Source: Mycobacterium asiaticum
Lineage (GTDB): Bacteria; Actinomycetota; Actinomycetes; Mycobacteriales; Mycobacteriaceae
Assembly: GCF_001673635.1 (NCBI RefSeq)
Contig: NZ_LZMH01000036.1
Coordinates: 1-64,000, forward strand
Direction: 5' to 3'
Length of the DNA stretch: 64,000 nucleotides
The position numbers and the translations under genes were made by a program. This document shows, piece by piece, positions 55,184 through 64,000 of this stretch (positions are counted from its first letter, which is position 1; the number at the start of each line of letters is the position of its first letter). The notes under the pieces are model-generated. The model saw only the letters and a list, made by a program, of their open reading frames with translations. It made no database searches and was not told where the DNA came from.

Positions 55184-57546
55184 GCGTTCGGCGTCTGGTC
55201 GCCGAAGCCGGCGGTGACCCGTGGGCCGTCAACGCGAGCCTTCAGCGTGGCCGTCCGGCTCAGATCTCGTCGCTGGGTCAGGCGTTTCACGATGCGGGGC
55301 AACGGACCGCTGAGGCCGATGCCGCCTTCGGGGAAGCGCGTCGCCGCTTCGAGGCGTCCTGGAACCGCGAGAACGGCGACCATCCGATCAACGACGCCGC
55401 CGAGGTTCGTCGCGCCACCCAGTCACTGGGTATCCAGGCGGCGCAGCTCACTGACATCGCAGCCGATTTGGAGCAGGTGGCGGCGCTGCTCGCCGAAGCG
55501 CAGCGGGCGACCGCAGCGGTGCTCCAGGCGTTGGAACCTCGGTTGGAGAGCATCGACCGCGAAATAGGTGAGGTGCTCCTGTTCGAGATGGCGCACCTTT
55601 TCGACGGGCACGCGGCGATCTCCGATCTGGAACACCTGGCAGTCGAGGAAACGGCGGCTGCGGCCCACCAGGTCGGAAGCATCCGCGACATGTATTCCGA
55701 ACGGCTCCACCATCTGACGATGCGGATGCGCACCAAGGACGGATACGACGCGGCGCCGATCGAGAACCTGGACGGTTACGAAGCCGAGTCGCCGGAACAA
55801 GCCGAACAAGACGTCCACGCGGCCCTTGCCGGAAACCAGGCTGCGGCGTCCCGAGTGAATCAAGTGTTGGACTCGATCACCGCCGAGCAGCTCGCCGGCA
55901 CGACTCCGCTGACAGGAGACCAGGCTTCGGTACTCAGTCAGTTGCAGGCCCAGCAGCACGGCATGTCCGTGGATGCGCTGGCCGCGGCAGAACGGCGACT
56001 CGGTGACCAACGGCAGATGATCGCCAATTCGTGGCAGCTGATGAGTAACCCCGCGATCGTGTTTCCGCGCACCGAGCTCAAACCCGGCGCCCGCCAGGGA
56101 TCCGACACGATGCGGGGCGGGGCGACGCAGCTGCCCGTAAGCGTGCAAGAAGCGTTCGACGCACCCTTCGAAATTCACACCGATGCGGCGGTGGGACCGA
56201 TACTGACCGGCGACCCGATGAGGATGCTGACCGACATAGTCATGCGCAGCAATCCCGCCTTTCAAACGAACACCGATCTGGATCGGCGAATGATCCGGCG
56301 TGCGGCGGTCGTGATGGATGGCACGCTCGGTCCGGTCCCACCCGCAGAGGTCCATATTGCAATGCGCGACGACGTCTTCGACCCGTTCGTCAGGGACATG
56401 TTGGCGGCGGTCTCACCGGACCACCCGGTGGTGCATGACATGCTTACCGGACCCGACCGCGACGCTTTCTTGCAACACGTGCTGCGACATCCCTGGCATG
56501 ACGACGGGAAAGCTGTTGCCGCGCTGTTTGATTGGACCGCACCGGCCCATGGTCCGGAAGCCGGAATCGCCGGTGAAACCGCACATGCTTATGGGGCCTA
56601 TATCGGTTCACACGAACACGACTTGCTGCATCTGCCCGGTGAAGAGACGGTGGGCAAGAGAAATCCCGAACTGGTGCGCGCCATGGCGCGCGGACTGGCA
56701 CCGTATATCGGCAACATCACTGGGACGCGGGGCGCTATACCGGATTTCGGCGAGTTCCCCGGCGCCTACGGCGACGACGACGAGAGCGGCAGATTGCCGA
56801 TTGCCAAGGGAATGTTCTCGGTGCTCAGTACCGACCGGGTGGCCTCGGACTACTTCAACGGGCTTGCTGACCGCCGGGCGCTGATCGCCGAAGGCAGTTA
56901 TGTCCAGGCGCTCACGAGCCATGCACCCGATTTGACGGGTTACAACGCCGACTTGCACGAGGCGATGACCCTGCGGGGACTGGTCAACTCCGGGATACAC
57001 AACGCGGTTCAGGCCGAGGCCGAGAACCACCAGATGGCCGAAAACGCCACACAGCGCGCAGAATACGATCAAAACAAGACCGCTTACGAGTTGGGTGCGA
57101 GAGCCACGTCCGCGGCGGCGGGACTGGTGCCGGGGGCAGGGCCCTACGCAGGGCCCCTCGTCGGCATCCTCGGCCAGGCGATCGAGACCGAGGTCTTGGG
57201 GCCCGCGCCGACCGAGACGCCGATGCCGACCGATCATCCGTTGGCCAACATGTCGATTGGCCGCGCAGACCGCGAACTACTCAACGCGGTCATGGCCTCC
57301 GGACACGGCATCGAGGGCATTCCGCCGCGGTATTTGATCGACGGGCGCATCGGCAGCCCAGATGAGTTGCGGGGAAGAGGTATTCCCGTGGAGTCCGGTA
57401 TCTACGACGCGACTTTGAACCGGGCGTTGGCGGGATTGTTCACTGAAATCTACGGCGATAATCCTGCTCGGTACGTAATGCCCGACAAAGACATGATTTT
57501 GCGCTACAACGCGGTAACCAACGACCCCAACCCGTTGAAGCGATGA
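55165..57546 (+). CDS. Large secretion-associated protein (Rv2079/Rv2082-type)
   Basis: 793 residues from GTG 55165. The N-terminus (MQLRNISVRRLVAEAGGDPW) is the family start. Residues ~20-260 are strongly helical, likely coiled coil (RATQSLGIQAAQLTDIAADL). The middle and C-terminal parts have Asp/His-rich segments (YIGSHEHDLLHLPG) and NPELVRAMARGLAPYIGN, a phrase also found in large actinobacterial type-VII-type effectors. No signal peptide is present. A short hydrophobic Gly-rich patch lies near 650 (GLVPGAGPYAGPLVGILG). It is coupled to an EspC-like gene. The function is unknown; a secreted effector or scaffold is inferred. Confidence 0.78.
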   Translation: MQLRNISVRRLVAEAGGDPWAVNASLQRGRPAQISSLGQAFHDAGQRTAEADAAFGEARRRFEASWNRENGDHPINDAAEVRRATQSLGIQAAQLTDIAADLEQVAALLAEAQRATAAVLQALEPRLESIDREIGEVLLFEMAHLFDGHAAISDLEHLAVEETAAAAHQVGSIRDMYSERLHHLTMRMRTKDGYDAAPIENLDGYEAESPEQAEQDVHAALAGNQAAASRVNQVLDSITAEQLAGTTPLTGDQASVLSQLQAQQHGMSVDALAAAERRLGDQRQMIANSWQLMSNPAIVFPRTELKPGARQGSDTMRGGATQLPVSVQEAFDAPFEIHTDAAVGPILTGDPMRMLTDIVMRSNPAFQTNTDLDRRMIRRAAVVMDGTLGPVPPAEVHIAMRDDVFDPFVRDMLAAVSPDHPVVHDMLTGPDRDAFLQHVLRHPWHDDGKAVAALFDWTAPAHGPEAGIAGETAHAYGAYIGSHEHDLLHLPGEETVGKRNPELVRAMARGLAPYIGNITGTRGAIPDFGEFPGAYGDDDESGRLPIAKGMFSVLSTDRVASDYFNGLADRRALIAEGSYVQALTSHAPDLTGYNADLHEAMTLRGLVNSGIHNAVQAEAENHQMAENATQRAEYDQNKTAYELGARATSAAAGLVPGAGPYAGPLVGILGQAIETEVLGPAPTETPMPTDHPLANMSIGRADRELLNAVMASGHGIEGIPPRYLIDGRIGSPDELRGRGIPVESGIYDATLNRALAGLFTEIYGDNPARYVMPDKDMILRYNAVTNDPNPLKR

Positions 57547-57636
57547 CGTCGCGGGGCAGTGACTAACTCGATTCGCCGATAGGCGCTAGCATCACCGAAT
57601 CCCGTCGGCGTGTGGCGGGTCGGGTGGAAGGACGCG

Positions 57637-58599
57637 ATGAGCGGCGACGACGAGTTACGCATCATCCTCGATCAGCTGTCACAGCTGCTCGGTATACCGC
57701 CGCCACCCGTCATCACCCCCGACCCGTTGGCGTCCGGGCATTCCAACATCAGCCAGCTGCTCCGGGCGCTGGGGGCGGCGGCGAATGCCGGGGATGCCGA
57801 AGACAACGGCGAAGCGCAGGCCGGGCACGACGAGCGGGACGCGAAGGTCGCCGATGCGCTCGCCAAATTCCCCGCCAACGAGGACGACGCGGCGGCTCAA
57901 CTTGCCGGTGTCGGAGGGTCGGGACAGATGTCGCAGATGCTGCAGCAGATGCCGCAGATGGCCTCCGGGATCGCGGGCGGGATCGCTGGTGCGTTGGGCG
58001 GGATGCTGCAGCCGTTCAGCCAGATTTCCCAACAACTGGCGCAGGCCGGACAGCAGGCCATGCAGGCCGGAATGGGCATGGTGCAGCAGGGTGCGGGCGC
58101 TGGCACGGGCGCGGCGGAACGGGCGGAGCTGCTCGGAGCAGACGATGAGCTTGGGGCCGGTGGCGGTGGCTTCTCCGGCGGCGCTGGCGGTGGCGGCAGT
58201 GATAGCGGGGGCGGCTTCGAGGGGACCGCCCCGACGGCGATGCTGGGGCCGCCGCCGACTCCGTCGGCCGGTACGGTGCCGGCATCGTCGCAGACGACGT
58301 CGTTGCCCGCAGCGAGTGCACCCGAGCCGTCGGCCGCTCCACGCGGCGCGATGGGCGGCGCGATGCCGATGATGCCGCCGGGGGCCATGCACGGCGGCGG
58401 TACCGGCAACGATGCGAAACCCGACACCAAACGCATCGTCGGGCCGACCGTGAAGAACGGCGCACCGGTGCAGGGACGGATCACCACGCCGCCGCCTCTG
58501 CCCGCGGTGACCAAACATGTCGACGGCAAACCGGTCGCGACGCGGCGGATCCTGCTGTCCGACGACAAGCCTGATGCCGACGGTTCGTCGGGTCGCTGA
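57637..58599 (+). CDS. Met/Gly/Ala/Pro-rich protein (Rv2083-like)
   Basis: 320 residues from ATG 57637, with GGAAGG upstream (the frame is open nine codons earlier). Residues 1-90 are acidic and helical (DDELRIILDQLSQLLG). Residues ~95-150 are Gln/Met-rich with amphipathic character (MSQMLQQMPQMASGIAGGIA). The remainder is Gly/Ser/Pro low complexity ending in a charged tail (TRRILLSDDKP). Secreted ESX-associated proteins often have this composition. It is separated by 90 bp from the preceding gene. Function unknown. Confidence 0.8.
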   Translation: MSGDDELRIILDQLSQLLGIPPPPVITPDPLASGHSNISQLLRALGAAANAGDAEDNGEAQAGHDERDAKVADALAKFPANEDDAAAQLAGVGGSGQMSQMLQQMPQMASGIAGGIAGALGGMLQPFSQISQQLAQAGQQAMQAGMGMVQQGAGAGTGAAERAELLGADDELGAGGGGFSGGAGGGGSDSGGGFEGTAPTAMLGPPPTPSAGTVPASSQTTSLPAASAPEPSAAPRGAMGGAMPMMPPGAMHGGGTGNDAKPDTKRIVGPTVKNGAPVQGRITTPPPLPAVTKHVDGKPVATRRILLSDDKPDADGSSGR

Positions 58600-58689
58600 C
58601 CGGGCCGGCAGCAATGGTAATCCGCCGAGTGAGGCGCTGATCAATCGTTAATTGAGCGGCTGTAGCAAAGACTGACTGGCGCTTTCGCG

Positions 58690-59244
58690 GTGGAACGATA
58701 CGATCCACGCGTGTCCAACGTGCCCCCACCGCAACTTTCCGCGTGGCCGTCTGCGCCACCGCCCACGCGAGGTCAACCGTCGAGGTGGCTGGGGCTTCTA
58801 TCGCTAGGGATCGCGTTGTTGGCGATCGGAGTAGCCGTGGGCGCCTGGTTGCGACCGCTACCGAAGTACGAGCCGCCGCCGGCCCCGACGTACACGAGCC
58901 AGCAGGTTGCCGACGCGAAGGCGAAAGTGTGCGCTGCGTTCCAAAGGGTGCATAACGCAGTTCGGGGCAATTTTGCACGCGACCAGGGCACAGATCCCAA
59001 TCAGCAACTGTTGGTTGCGCTTGCAGGCCAACAAGCTCTTATTGCAGGCGCCAATTTCCTCAAAACGACGTTGTTGGATGCACCAGCAACCGCGAACGCT
59101 CTAACAGCAGAAGTACAAAAGATCATTCGTGTCTACGAGAGCCTCGCAATTGATTATCTGAACGGGCGCGGCAGCCCAGACGTAGATCCCTCTCTGCGAG
59201 CCGGAGACGATGCGACGATAGCAATACAACGGATCTGTTCATGA
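58690..59244 (+). CDS. Single-pass membrane protein of the secretion-associated operon
   Basis: 184 residues from GTG 58690; GTG 58711 (VSNVPPPQLSAWP) is an equally possible start, and neither has a strong ribosome site. A Pro-rich cytoplasmic head is followed by one membrane helix (WLGLLSLGIALLAIGVAVGA) and an outer helical domain with two Cys (near CAAFQRVH and IQRICS). From about 58950 onward the base composition drops (about 42-53% GC in two hand-counted 60-base lines). The stop overlaps the next ATG. Function unknown. Confidence 0.75.
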   Translation: MERYDPRVSNVPPPQLSAWPSAPPPTRGQPSRWLGLLSLGIALLAIGVAVGAWLRPLPKYEPPPAPTYTSQQVADAKAKVCAAFQRVHNAVRGNFARDQGTDPNQQLLVALAGQQALIAGANFLKTTLLDAPATANALTAEVQKIIRVYESLAIDYLNGRGSPDVDPSLRAGDDATIAIQRICS

Positions 59245-61457
59245 CCGACCTACCTCAGGGAAAGTGGTCGCTTCTTCTGGTAGGTGATCAATGGCCGGAC
59301 CAGAGTGACGTGATTGCCCTTGACCGCGCTAAGGCGAACAGACACGCAAACGTTGTGGCATGGAGGCAACTAGTCGACGTCTTGCACCATGCTCGATTTG
59401 GTCCGCTGGTAGAGCAGCAAGGGCACACCGCAAATGATCTGCGGGACGCGTTCTTCCGAGGCGAGCAGCAGGCAGTCGGTGCGGTCACGAAGAACCATGT
59501 CAAAGAAAACGCGTATTCAGCTGCCGGGGATAGCATCAAACACCTTCGTCAGGAGTTGACTGGCATAGCTGACGAAGGAAACCGAGAAATCGCGTGTATC
59601 GAGAACACGACCGAACCGGTAGAAACCAAAGTTGCCCAAATCGCTGCGCTCATACAGCATTACCGGGGACTAGCTATTGCTTCAGCGGCCAAGTGCACCG
59701 CCAACGTACTTGAGGCAATGCAGCGTATCTTGGAAGCGGACGCAGCTGCTCAATCCGCCCGGCAATTCGCGCATAGCCAGGGCGTGGACGTTGGCGAGGC
59801 TTTTGGACACTCCCAGGACCAGGTCGACTTGGAAGGGCAAGTATTAGAAGCGCTGGTCCGCCCCGGCTCGGCTGCCGGAATAAGGTTCGGGCAACCCCCG
59901 GAGTCTTCAAAGCAGGCTCCGACGTCTGCTGAACCGATACTCAATTCGCCCGGCACGGTTTTAGGTATTCCAGAACGCTTCGGGCAGCCTGCATTTGGGA
60001 ATACTCGTGCTGCGCCAGAGCGAGGAACCTCAACTGGGCCGGGGACGGCGATGGGCATACCTACGGGATACCGCTCACCGCAGGTGGCCCCACCTGATTC
60101 GGTGTCAAAACAGACGACATCACTTTTTGCAACGCACGCGCCGGCGATGGCAGGAGCCGTTCCCAGCCCCGCGGGCGTGCCTTGCCAGCAACTACCTGCA
60201 ACGATGTGGCACGGTGAATCTACATTGTCCCCTGGCATGCCCGGGGGACACTTGCCGTCGCCAACGACCCCAACGATCACCCCCGCCGAACTCGCCCAGA
60301 GTTTCAACAAGGGCATGGAATCCGGCGCACCGTTCTCGGCCGCCGGCCACGCCGTGCCGTCAATGCCGATCTCGCCGACCGAGCCCCAAATGTCGCACGC
60401 CGCAACAGCAATGCCTGCGACCACCGCCGCGCCGGTACACGTGCCCGCGGTCGACTCTCCCGCGCCAATCCACCACACGCCCGCCCCAGAGGCCCCGCAA
60501 CCGCCGGCGATAGTGGCAGCCGCTCCCCCGGCACCGATCGCGCCCGCGCCGCCCCCGGCCGCCGGCGTGCTGCCGAGCTATGGGTCCGACCTGAGACCTT
60601 CCGTCTCCACCACGATCACTCCGCCTTCAGCGCCCAACCCTCCGCCGGTGTCAGCGACGCCAAGTTCGGCGCCAGTGAGCCCGTCCGGGGCTCATGCCAG
60701 TCCGGGCCAACCGGCGGTCGTCCGCCAAACCACGCCGTCAGCGCCACCCCCACCGCCGAACGCCACCGGCGCGCAAGCCGTCACTGCCACCGCGACCGGC
60801 GCGGCAGTCGGCGCAGCGTCAGCCGACGCTGCAGCGCGTGCCCGGCTACAGCGCCTGGTCGACGCGGTCGCCCGTCAGCAACCACGCCTGGCGTGGGCCG
60901 CCGGCGACCGCGCCGATGACACCACGCTGCTTGTGACCGACCTGGCCGGCGGCTGGATCCCGCCAGGCGTCGCACTCCCCGCCGCGGTAACGCTGCTGCC
61001 GCCGGCACGACGGCGCGGCAACCTCGAATCCTTGCTCGGTGAAGTCACCGTCACCGCGAGCTACACCCCTATCCACCAGCTCCCCGATGAAACCGAGCCG
61101 CCGTCCACGTCGCCGCGGCCGCGATCCGCGCCGGAGATCCCCGACCTCGGCTGGGAACTCAGCCAGGCCACCCAGTGGCGCGATGGCCTACCCCGGCTGG
61201 CCCACACCCTGGCGAAGGCGGCCTCGGCGGGCACAGGCGTACTGGACTCCGAAACCGCTCTGCTGCAACAACATCTGGCCACCATCAGCAGCCGAGTCCT
61301 GGACACTTACCCGAAAGAAATCAACGCCCACGACGTCGGCAACTGGCAACTGCTCGCGGCGATCGACGCCCTGGTGGCGGGCGACAAGAACGCCGCCAAC
61401 TACCACCTTGCCTGGTTCCTGGCCGGCGAGGCGACTGGCCAAAGGCTCAAGAACTAA
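59241..61457 (+). CDS. Pro/Ala-rich protein with conserved C-terminal domain, likely ESX-associated
   Basis: 738 residues from ATG 59241, overlapping the membrane-protein stop (ATGA). Residues 1-~210 are helical and encoded by unusually low-GC DNA for this genome. Residues ~210-560 are a Pro/Ala/Ser/Thr linker with short repeats (GIPERFGQPAFGN, GIPTGYRSPQ). Residues ~565-738 are a conserved globular end: RLVDAVARQQPRLAWAAGDR, TTLLVTDLAGGWIPPGVALP and NYHLAWFLAGEATGQRL. This pair resembles DUF5632/DUF5631, which I recall in EspK-like and other mycobacterial proteins. It may chaperone or accompany ESX substrates; that is inference. The sharp composition change points to a chimeric origin. Confidence 0.78.
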   Translation: MTDLPQGKWSLLLVGDQWPDQSDVIALDRAKANRHANVVAWRQLVDVLHHARFGPLVEQQGHTANDLRDAFFRGEQQAVGAVTKNHVKENAYSAAGDSIKHLRQELTGIADEGNREIACIENTTEPVETKVAQIAALIQHYRGLAIASAAKCTANVLEAMQRILEADAAAQSARQFAHSQGVDVGEAFGHSQDQVDLEGQVLEALVRPGSAAGIRFGQPPESSKQAPTSAEPILNSPGTVLGIPERFGQPAFGNTRAAPERGTSTGPGTAMGIPTGYRSPQVAPPDSVSKQTTSLFATHAPAMAGAVPSPAGVPCQQLPATMWHGESTLSPGMPGGHLPSPTTPTITPAELAQSFNKGMESGAPFSAAGHAVPSMPISPTEPQMSHAATAMPATTAAPVHVPAVDSPAPIHHTPAPEAPQPPAIVAAAPPAPIAPAPPPAAGVLPSYGSDLRPSVSTTITPPSAPNPPPVSATPSSAPVSPSGAHASPGQPAVVRQTTPSAPPPPPNATGAQAVTATATGAAVGAASADAAARARLQRLVDAVARQQPRLAWAAGDRADDTTLLVTDLAGGWIPPGVALPAAVTLLPPARRRGNLESLLGEVTVTASYTPIHQLPDETEPPSTSPRPRSAPEIPDLGWELSQATQWRDGLPRLAHTLAKAASAGTGVLDSETALLQQHLATISSRVLDTYPKEINAHDVGNWQLLAAIDALVAGDKNAANYHLAWFLAGEATGQRLKN

Positions 61458-62575
61458 CCCACCACAAGCAATTCGTGCGGACGGCTGTTGACCGAGATAG
61501 CCCCATCCGAGGTCACCACTACGATGTCCTCGATGCGAGCGCCCCACCGACCGGGAAAGTAGATGCCCGGCTCGATCGAGAACGCCATGCCCGCAGCCAG
61601 CGGCAGGTCATTGCCGGCGACGATGTACGGCTCTTCGTGCACACACAACCCGATGCCGTGACCGGTGCGATGCACGAAATACTCTGCGAGACCCGCCGCG
61701 GCCAAGACATCCCGGGCCGCGGAATCGACCTGCTCTGCCGTCACCCCAGGACGGACGGCCTCGAACGCGGTGCGCTGCGCCAGCTGCAGAGCCGAATATT
61801 GTTCGGCCACTTCATCACTCGGCTCGCCGATGCTGTAGGTACGGGTCGAGTCGGAATGGTAGCCGGGCCCAAACGTGCCGCCGATGTCGACGACTACGAT
61901 GTCTCCCGCCGCCAGCCTGCGGTCCGAGAAGCCGTGATGCGGGTCGGCGCCGTGCGGACCCGATCCCACGATAACGAACGCCACCCCCGAATGCCCTTCG
62001 GCCACAATGGCTTCGGAGATGTCCGCCGCCACCTCTGCCTCCGTGCGGCCCGGCACCAAAAACGAGGGCACCCGGGCATGCACCCGATCGATCGCCGCGC
62101 CTGCCGCCGACAATGCGTCGATTTCGGCCGCTTCCTTGACCATTCGCAGCTCACGCAGCACATCGGTGGCCAACACCGGCATCGCCCCCAGCGCCTCAGA
62201 CAGCGGCAGCAGGTGCAGGGCCGGCATGGAGTCGGTCACGGCTACCGCGGACGCCACCCGTCCCAACGCCGCGCCCACCAACCGGTACGGGTCGTCGCCG
62301 TCGACCCAATCACGCACAGTTAGGTCCAGTTCCCCCGCGGCGGACTCCTTCAGCGAAGCGAGCTCCAGTCGCGGCAACACCACAGTCGGATCGCCCTCGG
62401 CCGGCACCACCAAGGCGGTCAGTCGCTCAAACGTTTCCGCCCGGGACCCGAGCAGATACCGCAGGTCATAGCCCGGGGTGATCACCAAGCCGGCCAGCCC
62501 AGCCTGCGCGGCCAAGGCGGCGGCGGCCCGGAGCCGACGGGCATAAACCGCGGCCTCGAATCGGTGAGAGTCCAT
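61454..62575 (-). CDS. pepE: Xaa-Pro-type dipeptidase (M24 metallopeptidase)
   Basis: 373 residues from ATG 62575. N-terminal creatinase-like domain, then the pita-bread fold. Metal ligands are visible: Asp in VVVDIGG, Asp in HSDSTRT, His in TGHGIGL, Glu in SIEPGIY and Glu in ARIEDIV. It cleaves dipeptides with C-terminal proline in the cytoplasm. Its stop overlaps the stop of the preceding operon by 4 bp, and it is divergent from the exonuclease gene by 41 bp. Rv2089c is the H37Rv counterpart. Confidence 0.95.
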   Translation of the reverse strand: MDSHRFEAAVYARRLRAAAALAAQAGLAGLVITPGYDLRYLLGSRAETFERLTALVVPAEGDPTVVLPRLELASLKESAAGELDLTVRDWVDGDDPYRLVGAALGRVASAVAVTDSMPALHLLPLSEALGAMPVLATDVLRELRMVKEAAEIDALSAAGAAIDRVHARVPSFLVPGRTEAEVAADISEAIVAEGHSGVAFVIVGSGPHGADPHHGFSDRRLAAGDIVVVDIGGTFGPGYHSDSTRTYSIGEPSDEVAEQYSALQLAQRTAFEAVRPGVTAEQVDSAARDVLAAAGLAEYFVHRTGHGIGLCVHEEPYIVAGNDLPLAAGMAFSIEPGIYFPGRWGARIEDIVVVTSDGAISVNSRPHELLVVG

Positions 62576-62616
62576 GCAAGCCAGGCTAACCGCCTGGCCC
62601 TGGCAGGATTACCAGC

Positions 62617-63573
62617 ATGCCCGCTCCCCTGTTGCTGCTCGACGGCGCCAGCATGTGGTTTCGCTCGTACTTCGGAGTGCCGTCCTCAATAAAGGCGCCC
62701 GACGGCAGGCCCGTCAACGCCGTCCGCGGATTCATCGACTCGATGGCGGTGGTCATCACCCAACAAAAACCCAGCCGACTCGCGGTCTGCTTGGACCTGG
62801 ATTGGCGGCCGCAGTTCCGCGTCGACCTCATCCCGTCCTACAAGGCGCACCGGGTTGCCGAACCCGAACCGGCGGGTGAACCCGATGTGGAGGAGGTGCC
62901 CGACGAGCTGACCCCGCAGATCGACATGATCATGGAGTTGCTCGACGCTTTCGGGATTCCGACCGCCGGGGCGCCCGGCTACGAAGCCGACGACGTCCTC
63001 GGCACGCTGGCGGCACAGGAACGCGACGACCCCGTGGTGGTGGTCAGCGGCGACCGCGACCTGCTGCAGGTGGTTACCGACGACCCCGTCTCGGTCCGGG
63101 TTCTCTATCTGGGCCGCGGGCTGGCCAAAGCCAATCTGTACGGGCCCAAAGAGGTGGCCGAGCAGTACGGAGTGCCGGTGCATCGGGCCGGGCCGGCCTA
63201 CGCCGAGCTCGCCCTGCTACGCGGCGACCCGTCGGACGGCCTGCCGGGCGTACCGGGTGTCGGCGAGAAGACCGCCGCCTCCCTGCTCGCCCAGCACGGC
63301 TCGCTGGACGACATCCTGGCTGCGGCCAATGACCCGAAATCCAAGCTGGCCAACGGAATACGGACCAAACTGCGCAAGTCCGCGGACTACATCGAGGCCG
63401 CGCAGAAGGTGGTACGTGTATCCACCGACGCGCCGGTCACGCTGTCGACGCGCACCGACAAGCTGCCGCTGCACGCGGCCCACCCGAAACGCACCGCGGA
63501 CCTGGCCACGCAGTACGGCGTCGGATCCTCGATCGCGCGACTGCAGAAGGCGCTGGACCGGCTACCCGACTGA
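62617..63573 (+). CDS. 5'-3' exonuclease / FEN-like nuclease (Rv2090-like)
   Basis: 318 residues from ATG 62617. It contains the PIN-like exonuclease core: [16 protein letters not shown] (Asp), [22 protein letters not shown] (acidic cluster), [12 protein letters not shown], and the helix-hairpin-helix motif [14 protein letters not shown]. It matches the N-terminal nuclease domain of DNA polymerase I but has no polymerase domain. It is shorter than the ~390 residues I recall for Rv2090. It removes 5' flaps or RNA primers. Confidence 0.92.
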   Translation: MPAPLLLLDGASMWFRSYFGVPSSIKAPDGRPVNAVRGFIDSMAVVITQQKPSRLAVCLDLDWRPQFRVDLIPSYKAHRVAEPEPAGEPDVEEVPDELTPQIDMIMELLDAFGIPTAGAPGYEADDVLGTLAAQERDDPVVVVSGDRDLLQVVTDDPVSVRVLYLGRGLAKANLYGPKEVAEQYGVPVHRAGPAYAELALLRGDPSDGLPGVPGVGEKTAASLLAQHGSLDDILAAANDPKSKLANGIRTKLRKSADYIEAAQKVVRVSTDAPVTLSTRTDKLPLHAAHPKRTADLATQYGVGSSIARLQKALDRLPD

Positions 63574-64000
63574 TTACTGCGGGCGACCGACCTCGTAGGT
63601 GCCCTTGTCGTCCTGGAACGTCACCGTCACACGCTTCGAAGCGCCGTCGATGCTCACGGTGCAATCGAAGGTGCCGCCCTTCTTCACCACCGGGTCCGAA
63701 CCGCCGTTGCACTTGACGTCCTTGACGTTCTTGGCGCCGTAACCGTTGGTCTCGTCAGTCAGGATCGACTGCACACCGGAATTGGCCTTGTTGACGTCCA
63801 GCTTGGTGGTTACGAAGAACCCGGGCACCACGAATCCGAGCACCAGAATGACGATCAGGAACAGCAGCGCGATCCCGCCGGCCACCGCACCGATGAAGGC
63901 CTTCGAGCGCTTGGGACCCTGCGGCGCAGGTTGCCCGTAGGTCTGCGGCGGCGGGTATTGCCCGGGCTGACCCGGCTGTCCGTACTGGGGGGGCTGGCCG
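63574..64000 (-). CDS. DUF4333 membrane protein (5' end outside window)
   Basis: The frame runs into the window from the right edge; only the last ~141 residues are present. A Pro/Gln/Gly/Tyr-rich N-terminal part ([16 protein letters not shown]) precedes [20 protein letters not shown], one membrane helix, and an outer DUF4333 domain with two cysteines ([14 protein letters not shown]) that probably form a disulfide. It corresponds to Rv2091c. Function unknown. A run of seven G residues at 63987-63993 lies in the partial coding region. Confidence 0.9.
   Translation of the reverse strand, partial: GQPPQYGQPGQPGQYPPPQTYGQPAPQGPKRSKAFIGAVAGGIALLFLIVILVLGFVVPGFFVTTKLDVNKANSGVQSILTDETNGYGAKNVKDVKCNGGSDPVVKKGGTFDCTVSIDGASKRVTVTFQDDKGTYEVGRPQ

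Overview
This 64 kb window is chromosomal DNA from a slow-growing, PE/PPE-bearing Mycobacterium outside the M. tuberculosis complex. The evidence is high GC content, frequent GTG starts, a PE_PGRS gene, a PPE gene, pks12, rbpA, a class A beta-lactamase of the BlaC type and an aerobic cobalamin gene set. The order follows, with gaps and insertions, the H37Rv stretch that I remember as Rv2047c to Rv2091c. I could not run a database search, so H37Rv correspondences are from memory, and I do not assign a species.

Layout. 1-16.2 kb: a PE_PGRS gene cut by the left edge, an epimerase-like/PEP-mobile-domain fusion, and the 12.5 kb pks12 gene (two complete reducing polyketide modules for mycoketide). 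16.5-23.7 kb: a small zinc-finger protein, RbpA, a polyprenol-phosphate mannose synthase (Ppm1) and apolipoprotein N-acyltransferase (Lnt) as two overlapping genes rather than one fused gene, an amidohydrolase, a 44-residue protein, FxsA, a dienelactone hydrolase and an F420-type split-barrel protein. 23.7-27.8 kb: an accessory cassette (DUF1214-like protein, sulfotransferase, TetR regulator, SDR) bounded by two identical 74-bp hairpin repeats and headed by a perfect 13-3-13 palindrome. 27.8-31.4 kb: cobN.

31.4-43.6 kb: a second accessory block between cobN and cobG. It holds a two-helix membrane peptide, a membrane-anchored molybdopterin oxidoreductase, an SDR and TetR gene pair overlapping tail to tail, two MpaB/Lcp-like putative haem oxygenases, a complete alkanesulfonate operon (ssuC-ssuB-ssuA-ssuD), a flavoprotein with a SnoaL-like partner, and an alpha/beta hydrolase. 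43.7-52.8 kb: cobG-cobH-cobIJ, blaC, a PPE gene, and the opposite-strand run SDR-cobL-cobM-cobK. 52.8-54.7 kb: an F420-dependent reductase and an exported PLC-like protein.

54.9-61.5 kb: a candidate type VII secretion-associated operon. It has an EspC-like small protein, a 793-residue protein, a Met/Gly/Ala-rich protein, a membrane-anchored protein and a 738-residue Pro/Ala-rich protein. Base composition drops sharply in the middle of this operon. 61.5-64 kb: Xaa-Pro-type peptidase, a FEN-like 5'-3' exonuclease and a DUF4333 membrane protein cut by the right edge.

Connections: the cob genes make the corrin ring by the oxygen-dependent route (CobG, CobN). Pks12 makes the lipid chain of mannosyl phosphomycoketide; Ppm1 makes a different mannosyl-phospholipid, polyprenol-phosphate mannose. 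The accessory blocks share a sulfur theme (sulfotransferase, sulfite-oxidase-type enzyme, sulfonate uptake and desulfonation), which may be coincidence. No tRNA, rRNA, CRISPR array, insertion sequence or replication origin was seen.
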